From Manihot esculenta (Eukaryota; Streptophyta; Magnoliopsida; Malpighiales; Euphorbiaceae), in contig NC_035168.2 in NCBI RefSeq assembly GCF_001659605.2, positions 6,938,058 through 7,002,057 of the forward strand: a DNA stretch of 64,000 nt. Direction: 5' to 3'. The notes beneath the pieces were generated by a model. It worked only from the letters and a program-made list of their open reading frames with translations, was not told where the DNA came from and did no database searches. Of this stretch, positions 23,000 through 32,161 are shown piece by piece; the stretch's first letter is position 1; each line of letters starts with the position of its first letter. The translations under genes and the position numbers were made by a program.

Positions 23000-24388
23000 T
23001 CATTATTATCCTCTAACCCACACTAGCAATTAATATCTCCTGGTTTCTTTCCAAATATATGAAATAGCAGCGAAATTGAAGGCCACCCTTCTGCAAGTGG
23101 CAAGAGAACTTTTTCCTGCTACTCTCTCTGTGAACCAGCTGACCTCCCTTCTCCTTCTCCATTCAAGAACTAGTTTGCTAATGAAGCACTTCTATAGAAT
23201 TCTACTCTAAACCCAACTATAAAAAGCACAACTAAAAAACAAATGATTTATGGTTTTCTCCTAGCAATTGCACGGTTGGCAACAAGTGCTATCCACTATT
23301 CTTCATCTAACTTCAAAAACTCTCTTATAAAAAGAGCGTACAAACATTTTTTTGAATATCTGAAATTATAACACTAAAATTTAATTTCTTAATATTCAGT
23401 GAGCAACTTGTATTTCATAAAAATTGGAGGCAATATAAAATATCAAATAAATAATATTTTTTTTATTTTTAAATTAAAAAAAAATATATTTAATTTTTAA
23501 TATTTGATTTATACAATAAAAAGCTAACTTGGTCTTCACAGAAAGTCTACCTTGCAAAGCCAACCACATAATAAAGTTGCGTCTGGCATTATGAACTACC
23601 CATATCAGTTTAGCCGAACTAACTTTATTGCTGTTGGTTCTTATTGCTTTCCAAGTACTAGTAATAATATATTAACCTGAGGCATTCAAACTGCAACCAA
23701 TCTCCTCCTGCTCCTTATTCATTCTGTATCTCTTAATTCTTTCCAAGCATTTTGAGTTGCATTATTATCCATATGGTCAAAAGCAACCTCTAGCATCCAT
23801 TCCACCAATAGTCCCTAACTTTTGCCTGCTTAAGAATGTCAGCATAATTCAGGGAAGAGTACCTAACCACTACACTCCTTACCTTCCAACCAGGGATTAA
23901 ACCAAAAGGAAAATTTTCTCTCCCTAGTTTGTAGGTGAAGAATGACTTAAATAGGTCCGTGCGCTTCACAAGATGCCTCCATGCTCATCTTGCATCCAAG
24001 GGCTTGGTAATCTCCCAAAAACTTAGCTAACTAAGCTTATTTCTAGCAACTCCCACAGTCCATAAGGAATTTTGGACCTTAAAAAATCCTAAATTAACTT
24101 CTCTACAGCAGCTTTATTCCAAGAAAGTAAGTCCTTAATACCTAACCCACCCTCATTCTTAGGCTTATAACTTTTCTCCTAAGCCACATTACCTCCCCTT
24201 CTACCCTTTATTTCCCCTTGTCTATAAAAGGATCTTATGCCTCTTTTCAATTTCCTTAACGACAGCTTTTGGAAGAATGAAGACATAAGCCCAAACAAAC
24301 ATACATGCTTCTCAAAATAGGATTCACAAGTTATATCCTATCTACATATGATAAGTGCCTTACTGTCTAGCATGTTATCTTAACTATT
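23000..24388 (-). pseudogene. LINE (L1-type) ORF2 C-terminal part, degenerate
   Basis: On the - strand, about 24170-24090 reads GGLGIKDLLSWNKAAVEKLI, the conserved segment after the reverse transcriptase in plant LINEs. At about 23660-23540 it reads like the zf-RVT domain (IWVVHNARRNFIMWLALQGR). At about 23115-23030 it gives the terminal SYIWKE-like motif. Many stops interrupt it. This is the 3' part of one LINE whose other pieces are at 24986-25479, 26459-28060 and 39809-40450. Confidence 0.75.
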
Positions 24389-24985
24389 AACACTATAATA
24401 AATATTGAAATTAGCAGCAAAAAATTTTACATTAATTTTGCTGCTATATAGCACTAACAATTATTGCTACTGATATATAAAAAGATATAGTAACAAATAA
24501 AAATTGTAAGTATTAATAAAAAGTTAGTTTTATCAATAATATTTGTTATTGCTAATAATTTATTTTTTAGCAGCAACTGTAAAATATATATGATCACAAT
24601 TTTGTTGCTATGTCTATGGCTACAATTTACAGCAGCAAGATATAATTACTATATGTTTCTACTATAAAATTGTGACTATATATATTTTCCAGCAAAATTA
24701 TGATTGCAGCAAGATTTAATTGCTGCATGTTTCTACTATAAAATTATGACTATATATATTTTACAGCAAAATTATGATTGCTGTTAAAAAAATTAATTAT
24801 TAGCAATAACAAATATTGTTGTTAAAAATATTTTTTTACTAATGGTCATAGTTTTTATTTATTGTTGTATCTTTTTATGCATTAATAATATTAACCATTG
24901 ATATTGTTATCTTGAATTAGCTCATATAGCGCAAAATTAATGTTGCTACTAAAAAATTTTACTGGTAATTCTAAAGTTTGTTGTA
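24389..24985. mobile_element. Small CACTA-like non-autonomous element nested in the LINE
   Basis: Begins CACTATAATAAAT. The left ~65 bases and the right ~65 bases form an imperfect terminal inverted repeat (left TAGCAGCAAAAAATTTTACA, right GCTACTAAAAAATTTTACTG in inverted sense). Internal AGCAGCAA/TTGCTGCT motifs repeat in both orientations. No coding capacity. The LINE frame resumes on each side. A target duplication could not be fixed. Confidence 0.55.
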
Positions 24986-25479
24986 TACATTATCTATTGA
25001 CTTTTGAAAATTCTCTTTAGACATAGTTGTGGACATTAAGGGCGGCCCCAAATACTTCATTAGGGGATACTTTCTCTAAACCTCAAAAGCTGCAAAATAT
25101 GTCCCTTAACTAGAATGCAACTCTTGAAAAATACACTGCACCCTTTACTTCATTCATTATGTACCAAAAACAGTTTCAAAATACACTAGATCATCAGCTA
25201 GAAATCTTATAGAGCTCTCATCTTCATGAGTAAACAAAAGCAAGTCATCAACAAAACTGAGATGATTCAACCTCACTTCTCTAAAGGTTTTGTGGAATTT
25301 AAAAGTAGGAGGCACATTAGTAGATAAATTATATAGAAATATATTTCATTACTACTACAACAAGTGAATGGGACATCGGATCCCCTTGCATAAAACTCTT
25401 TTTCTTTGGAAGAACCCCTCCAAACTACCACTAGTCATGCTAAGATTAGTTCTTATGTATGTGACTGGAATAGTCAATT
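24986..25479 (-). pseudogene. LINE reverse transcriptase core, degenerate
   Basis: On the - strand it reads a FMQGDPMSH-like motif (the usual LINE RQGDPxSP), followed by a degraded FVDDLLLF-type catalytic box near 25235-25255 and a downstream ADDLVYF-like segment. Several stops. It continues the LINE ORF2 between two younger insertions. Confidence 0.7.
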
Positions 25480-26458
25480 GGCAATAGAAATAAAAACGAC
25501 ATTTTCACATATCTCGAATGACATCTCATGCATTTTCGGTTCTCATAAACTATAGTTAGTAACTAGTGTAACGTGTCATGACTACTCAATTAACAATGAA
25601 TGTGTTATTCTATTCAATTCGAACCATGATCATAAATTATCATATACTAGAATCCTTTTGCAACAGAATTCTGATCCAAGCTAGAGTCACGGTAAATATT
25701 AAACTCTAATACTATGGACCATATGACTATTACTTAATTTCAATTCTTGATAAGCAAGACTTATATTAGAAAACCTTTCTAATTAAGTCATATTGTCTCG
25801 GTCAATGACTTATTATCAATAATAATTAACTCAGTCGTAGGATTCCATCTGTTTATCTAGGATAACAAATCTTGTCTTAACTGATCCCTTATCTCCATGT
25901 ATAACTAACTTGAGTCAAACACTTGCCATATACTCATACATTGTACAAGTATATAAGCGGTATCAAGCTCAAACCACTTGCACATGAGCCAAGTATAGTC
26001 TCAAGTTAAGAACTATATGCACTATTATGATCTAGATAAACAAATATAGACAAGAATAAACCCCATGTGTTATTTATCTAGCACCACTAGTTCAGTTCAC
26101 TCATCACCATAAGCGCAAATATATTTGCAGAGGCATTACATGTCTTACGGCATGATACTTACTACTCTACTATCATCAATATCACTATATTGACTAATAC
26201 AGACAGATAGAGATGACTGTCTATTCTGGATGAATAATTCCTAATGAATCATCTTACGGCTATAAATATTTTATAGTATTATGTACAAGTACATTTTATT
26301 ATTATATCCTGAACTTCTTAAAAATGAAATGACTATCAAAAGCTAATAGGTAATAGATTATATTTAATTATTTAAATTATCTATTATTTATGCCTAAAGA
26401 CGTAAGATTATGTCAAATTCATACTATAGTATATGATTCTAAGGTAAATATTTCTAAC
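25480..26458 (-). repeat. Probable solo LTR (copia-like) inserted in the LINE
   Basis: About 980 bases without coding potential, separating the LINE endonuclease from the reverse transcriptase. On the - strand it starts TGTTAGAAATATTTACC, a common start of plant copia LTRs, and may end at the TTGCCA complementary to 25480-25485. The left boundary is uncertain by tens of bases, and no clear 5-bp duplication was found. Confidence 0.5.
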
Positions 26459-27470
26459 AAAACACTGCAGCACTGCACTTTTTTCATCCAAGAGTACTAC
26501 ATTCTGATGCTCTGCCTGGATACTATTCTATAATCTCTCAAGCAATTGTCCATAGTCATTCATTTTGCAAAGATTTCAGCAAATTTCTACTTGTGGATCA
26601 GGACGTTAAGCTCCCCCTCTTAATGTTTTTAGCTTAACTTGCTCCATAATCTAAACATGGAAATACCCCTATATTACACTGCCACACTCTTTCCACAATA
26701 CTCTGGTGTGTAGAATATGAAACTCACATATTATAAAACCTGAATGGAATATTTATATTGCCTCTATCCCTTCTTAATCTGACTAGCAAGGGTGAATGAT
26801 CAGCAATCCCAATAAGCTTAGCTTCATGCTCTACTGAATCATATGCATCCATTCAAGTTAAATTCACCAAACATCTATCTAGTTTCCTCCAAATTCTTGC
26901 ATCTCTATCTTGGTTGCTTGTCCAAATAAAGTAGCATTGCTTGTTCCACTAAACCAACATTTGTCAAACACTTCCTTAGATTATCATTGGCACTATCCAC
27001 TCCACTACCCTCTATTCTTTCTTAGTTTGAAATAATGGCTTTAAAGTCTCCTTGAATTATCCAAGGCCCTTATAAATCTTGGATATTTATTTTATCACCT
27101 TCCATAATCTCCTCTTTTCCTGAATGTCATTGCTACCATACACCACAAATCAAAAAAATTGGTGATCTTCATACTCAACCAAATAGTGAATAATATAGTT
27201 AATGCATGCACCTTAATAAACTAATGGTTGAACATTATACAAATTCTACTAATCTCATAGTATTGATAGTTATAAATTTCCATCCTCCTATCTTAATCCT
27301 ACTAGAGATTTCTCTTTATTTCCTTTTCTCATTCTAGTTTCCAGAATTTTTATAACTTGTAACTTCTACTTAATCAGAGCATGCCCCTTTGATTGCTTTG
27401 TAAGGTTATTTAGACACCTAATGTTCCATGAACCAATCATTATCTCCTTTCACGAGAATTGTCAACCCTT
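26459..27470 (-). pseudogene. LINE ORF2 endonuclease domain, degenerate
   Basis: On the - strand it starts near 27450 with MIGSWNIRCLNNLTKQSKGH, the start of the APE-type endonuclease of plant L1 LINEs (consensus SWNIRGLN). Later segments include DAYDSVEHEAKLIGIADHSP and VRLRRDRGN, matching the SDHSPI-type region. Stops and frameshifts are scattered through it. Confidence 0.75.
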
Positions 27471-28060
27471 CATCATGCCCTTCCATTCTCAATGACTCCA
27501 ATACCAATAGATTTTGAAGCGTCAAGCCTATCATTTATAAATTGTCCTCCTATAACGTTCACAAGAATCCAAGAGGACCCACTTTAATCTTTGTTTTACT
27601 TTTGATGAAAATTTCCCTATCTCTATACTCACCAGGCTCATTATGCTCCACAATTTCATTTATCTTGCATGTTTAATGTTTTTATGTTCACTTCCAATAT
27701 CCTTATCCTTATCACCCTTTTCTTCTTTAGCTTGCATTTCCTCTTTATTCTTCACCTTCCAAACTTGCTTGTTGAGTTGATTCCTACAATCTTTCCTTTC
27801 ATGCCCAAATCCATTATGCATATCACACTTGGAAGGCCTCCACTCAAGTAACACCTTTTGGTTCAATTTGCTTCCCTCCTTATCTTCCAGAACAATCTCA
27901 TCAAGAAAATCCCCTAGCAAATCTATCTCAATTAAGACCTTTGCATAACCCATACATGATTTGGTAATGGTGCACTGATCAAGGAATAAGGGTTTATCCA
28001 GGAACACTATTCATTCTACTTAACGACTGTTTAGACCAAACCTCTGAAGGTAACCCCAAG
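27471..28060 (-). pseudogene. LINE ORF1 (gag-like, zinc knuckle) C-terminal half
   Basis: The open piece 28007-27660 (115 codons) reads GYAKVLIEIDLLGDFLDEIV, then a C-x2-C-like knuckle around CDMHNGFGHERKDCRNQ, then a Lys/Glu-rich tail. This is the DUF4283 plus zinc-knuckle protein of plant LINEs (RNA-binding ORF1p). Its N-terminal half lies beyond the CACTA insertion at 39809-40450. The first knuckle cysteine pair appears altered. Confidence 0.7.
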
Positions 28061-28405
28061 CACTACAAGAATTTAGTAAATCACTAACGGATTTCACTAA
28101 CGGATTGATATCCGTTAGTGATACTAACGGACATTACTAACAGATTATGAAAAATATCCTATCCACTAACGGAGCTATATAGCCGTTAGTATTTTCGTTA
28201 GTGAGGAATACGCTTGTTAACATCCGTCACAGATCCGTTAGTGATATACTAACAGAGCCATTTTCCGTTAAAAATCCGTTGGTGATTTCTTTATATTTAT
28301 ACCTAATGTTATTTTCACTAACGGACCAATAATCCGTTAGTGAATTATAAACCCAAATACACGATATCCCATCTGAAATCACTAACGGACTAATTATCCG
28401 TTAGT

Positions 28406-29085
28406 GAATTATAAACCCAACTATATAATCTCATCTGAAATCCGAAAATCGCGCGTGTTCTTACAAATTTGGAAAATCTAAATCTGTCTGAAAATCTGAA
28501 TTGGCATCGTCGAAATACTGTAGCTTTCACTACCAGCACCATCCACCGTCCGCCGCCATCACAGTCGACAGGTGCGCCATTCCCGGCATCACTGTCGACA
28601 AGCGAGCCCTTCTCTCCAGTCTTGCCATTCTCGCCAGTCCACTATTCCCTCCATCACTGCATCTTGAGTTTCTCTCACATCACTATCCTGATTGTCTTTC
28701 CAAATAGGTACGCCATGTTTGTATTTCCTGATTCCTGTTATTGATTGTTGTGAAATTGTCTGTGATTGATTTTTGAGCCATTATGGATTTCTGCCTGATT
28801 CATGTTCTGTAATTAGTAGCAAGAATACTTGCTTTTCACATGAATAAGGCAGAGTTCAAAGCTTAAATTAATGTATTATTTTTAAGAATGTGAATGTATT
28901 ATTAGTAACAAGACTGTGAAATTTTTGATTTCTGCCTTATTCATGTTCTATTGTCTCTTTAAACATACTAAATTAATTAGCATAGTTAGTCAAATCACCT
29001 TGGGCAATTTTACCACCAGTTTCTTTTATGCCAAAGATGGTTGTTTTCAAAATGCTCAATTGAATTGGTAGTTTAGAGTTTAGAC
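28406..29085. other. CACTA internal region without a clear gene
   Basis: The GC-richer stretch 28500-28690 encodes short Pro/Ser-rich ORFs in two frames that do not look conserved. 28700-29080 looks like intron or leader. It may be what is left of a transposase gene's 5' part after internal deletion. Confidence 0.45.
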
Positions 29086-29331
29086 TTGGATGTGGAATGC
29101 TATAAAATTGATCGACTAGAGACAGAGAATGGTCGACTTAACACAGTGGTGGAGGAGTTGCAGGTGTTTATGCATAGGATGATGGCACAACAGGATGTTG
29201 GGACATTCACTCAGACATCTGCTCCTCCAGCTCCGTCTCCACAGCAGCAGCATAATGATGCCCCTGTCATTGGTGATCATCATACAGACAGTGATGATGG
29301 TACAGATGATGAGCTTGCTAGTTTAGTTTAG
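29086..29331 (+). pseudogene. CACTA-derived ORF, C-terminal coiled coil of a transposase-associated protein
   Basis: 81 codons: MDVECYKIDRLETENGRLNT, then VVEELQVFMHRMMAQ, then a Pro/Gln/Asp-rich tail. The heptad-like L-E-x-E-x-x-x-L pattern is what is found at the C-terminus of plant En/Spm TNP1/transposase_24-type proteins. The rest of the protein is missing, so this is probably the last exon left in a deletion derivative. The weak start context fits an internal exon. Confidence 0.5.
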
Positions 29332-29963
29332 TATGTATATTTTGTTCTGACCAATTAGTAATTTTATTTTTAATTTGTAACTGTTGTACAAAATGAATAT
29401 ATGTAATATAATTATGAAATCTTTTAAGTTTTAAATATATTTTATTTTATATAATAATTGATTTTGTGAATAATTTACAGGGTGATGATGGATGTATATG
29501 AATGTACAAGGTGATGTATACATAAAGTTTGAAAATTTTATGGATGATTTTATAATTTTACGAATCACTAACAGATTACTAACGGAATTTCCGTTGGTAT
29601 TACTAACTGTAATACCCGGCTAGACTCCGGTATCGGAATTCCTACCGTCCGGTGGAATCCCAGATGTCGGAAACCTCTAGAAGGGTAAAAGTATGTTTTT
29701 ATGATATGTTTTCATGTTTTTAATAATTTTAAGTATGTTTTTAAATGAGTTTTTGCATGAAAAGTCTTTGGAGGAAGACCCAGGTTCGGCCGCCGAAAGT
29801 CAAGTTTGGCCGCCGAACATACATGCGTTTTGGAGGCACGTTAGGGCCCCGAAAGCATGAGCGAGGGAAGTTCAGGTTCGGCCGCCGAAAGTCAAGTTCG
29901 GCCGCCGAACATGGCATGCATGCGGAGGCAAGTTCGGCCCCCGAACGTGGTCTGGCCAGCCAC

Positions 29964-29970
29964 TATAAAA
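29964..29970 (+). promoter_or_regulatory. TATA box of the Tekay 5' LTR
   Basis: TATAAAA within CCACTATAAAAGGGG, shortly downstream of the first palindrome cluster. It predicts transcription starting near 29995. The same sequence lies at 37608-37614 in the 3' LTR; the corresponding segment is deleted in the LTR at 60939. Confidence 0.7.
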
Positions 29971-30813
29971 GGGGCACTTAGCCGAAATGGGCGAGCTTTC
30001 TCCCATGTTCGGCCACAGCTAGCTTCCGACCTCCCTCTTCCAAATCTAGTGTTTTTCCTTCAAATCCCCACCATTTTTCTTGAGTTTTAAGCTTGCATTG
30101 AAGGTTTTGAACTTTTGAAACGAGTTTTGGAGCTTTGGGAACTCAGGAGCTCATTTTCGTGGATCTCCAAGTTTAGGTCGTCTCCCTCTCGATCTTCAAG
30201 AGGTAAGAGCCGATCTTAAGCTCAATGCATGTTTTAAGTAAGTTTTAAGTGATTTTATGGGGTAGAATGGCATGTATAGGGTTGTATGAGTTTTTAAGCA
30301 AATGTTAGGTTTTATGGGATTTTTGAACAATGTGGCATGTTTGAGTATGTTTGAAGTGTTGTAGTTGGGGTATATGTTTGTTTGAGGCCCCTAGGAGCTT
30401 GTATGCATGTTTTTGGTTGAGTTTATGCATGATTTGAGCTTGAGAGGCGAAATGTGCTGAAGGGAGCTGAGTTTCTGCCATTCGGGAGAAACTCAGGTTC
30501 GGCCGCCGAAGGGACTTTCGGCCGCCGAACCCCCTTGTGGAGGCAGGCCTTTCGGCTGCCGAAGGTGCCGCCGAACGTGCATGAGTTTCGTCTCTGTCCG
30601 GGAGTTTCGGCCGCCGAAGGTGCCGCCGAACCTGCCTGACTTTCGGCTCTGGAGGGACTTTAGGCCGCCGAACCTGCCGCCGAAAGTGCCCTGTTCAGCC
30701 ATTTCTTGCATGTTTGTATGTGATGTTTTCATGATGTTATAGGGGGTTTTTGAGGAGTATATTAGAGTTATGTTTATGTATGTTTGGTCCCTCATTGGAG
30801 TCCACCTGTGTAG

Positions 30814-30884
30814 GTTCGGACCCGAGGAACCGAGGACCCCAGCAGTGAGCCAGCTGCTACAGAGTTTATCAGAGCTAGCCAGAG
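30814..30884 (+). other. Candidate 71-nt leader mini-exon in the LTR
   Basis: Preceded by CACCTGTGTAG (acceptor-like) and followed by AG/GTGAGTGG (strong donor). An upstream donor AAGAG/GTAAGAGC ends at 30202, and downstream acceptors ATGTGCAG (31399-31406) and TTTTTCAG (32146-32153) follow. The bordering signals are conserved in the other Tekay LTRs (around 60310-60370 and 61590-61665). Splicing is inferred only. Confidence 0.4.
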
Positions 30885-31102
30885 GTGAGTGGAATAAACT
30901 CTAAGTTTCAAAAATAAATGAAATATGAATTTTGAGCATGATCCATGCATCATGAATGCCATGAGATATAGTAGGTTGCTTGCATTAGTATTCACGAATA
31001 TGTTGCATTGCATTTATGATGTTGATGTGGATTGGTTATTGGATGACCCTTTAGTCCTCATATGATATGATGATGCTACGGCATGAGATATGGTATGGAA
31101 GT

Positions 31103-31241
31103 CCAGGTTGTACCCATTCTACGTCCCTGGCACGATGTAAGAGGAAGTCCAGGTTGTACCCATTCTACGTCCCTGGCACAGTTGGACTGTATGATATGTT
31201 ATGTTAAGAGAAAGACCGGTTGTACCCATTCTACGTCCCGG
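31103..31241 (+). repeat. Array of three hairpin units in the Tekay LTR
   Basis: Units at 31103-31130, 31149-31176 and 31216-31241. Each has a 4-5-base outer stem (CCAGG/CCTGG in the first two, CCGG/CCGG in the third), an inner GTA/TAC pairing and a CCCATTC loop. They are repeated at 38747-38885 in the 3' LTR. Confidence 0.8.
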
Positions 31242-31890
31242 CACAGTTGGACTATGTAGAGGACTATTGGTGACAATACCATCCGAGATGTGATTAGTTG
31301 TGGTGTGTTGCATTACATAATGGCATGAAATTTTTAATGTATGTTTTCACTGTTCTGCTCACTAGGCTTTGTAGCTCACCCCTCTCCCCTAACCCCAGAT
31401 GTGCAGGTACAGGTTAGACCAGGAGGTTAGCCAGAGATATGAAGAGTGTATGTAATAGTTAGTTTGTGGACATGACAGTTGTATTATGATGTAATGTAAG
31501 AGATTTCAGTATATTATAGTTATGTTATGTGAAATGATATTGAGGATTAGATATTGTGCATGACATTATGTATTGAGGTATCCCTTTTATTACATGATCA
31601 AAATGTTTTATAATGTCATAGAGCCAACTCATCTCATGATGTATTTGCCCTTTGAGGCATTGTTGAGGTCCCACAGAGGGATCATAAATATGATTATGAC
31701 TATGTACAGTATATGTTCAGGTTGAGTTGGATGTTTGAAAGAAAGGTTTTAAATTTTTATGCATGTTGTTGATCATGTATGGGATTATACAGGTTTACAG
31801 GTTATGTCAGGCTTGCTACGGGTCCCGGCGGCCTTAAGTCGACCCGGATCCTAGCGCCGGTAGCGGTCCGATTTCCGGGTCGTTACAGAA

Positions 31891-31902
31891 TGGTATCAGA
31901 GC
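31891..31902 (+). other. Primer binding site (initiator tRNA-Met type)
   Basis: TGGTATCAGAGC three bases after the LTR end at 31887, the usual plant gypsy PBS complementary to the 3' end of initiator tRNA-Met. Confidence 0.9.
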
Positions 31903-32161
31903 CCTAGGTTCATATGGTCGGACCTAGAGTGTCGGGCTCATAGAGGTTATAGAAGGTCAAGCACAATAGGAAAGGTCATGTCCACTAGGATAGGATGTGG
32001 AGTCCTGTCTTACATGATGATGTGAAATGCCATGATTATATACACGTGCATTGATGTTATGATATGCCATGATATGTTTATGTGATGAGGGTTCATGTGT
32101 GCCCACATGAACCATATGATGCTAATGCTTGCTTGATGTGTACTGTTTTTCAGAAAATAGG

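Larger units (their letters stand above)
28061..29607 (+). mobile_element. CACTA transposon, left part (non-autonomous)
   Basis: Starts CACTACAAGAATTTAGTAAA at 28061, the typical CACTA/EnSpm end. The subterminal region to about 28405 is packed with ACTAACGGA and its complement TCCGTTAGT in both orientations, as are 29570-29607 and 39531-39790. These are the expected transposase-binding repeats. The flank before it is AAG. Without the nested retrotransposon the element is about 1.8 kb, far too short to encode a full transposase. Confidence 0.85.
29608..31887 (+). repeat. 5' LTR of the Tekay element
   Basis: 2280 bases, TG...CA. Contains two clusters of TTCGGCCGCCGAA-type palindromes (29780-29945 and 30495-30690), a TATA box (29964), splice-like signals and three hairpins (31103-31241). 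ORFs of 60-100 codons in it are products of the GC-rich palindromes. Confidence 0.95.

Noticed and set aside
29745..31313. Several 60-100-codon ORFs in the Tekay 5' LTR, repeated at 37389-39005
   Set aside because: LTR non-coding DNA; frames stay open because of GC-rich palindromes and tandem units. No protein family.
32129..32161. Earlier in-frame Met for the Tekay polyprotein
   Set aside because: The second copy conserves the start at MRGTRRS and the acceptor-like CAG before it; the upstream 11 codons lie before that signal.
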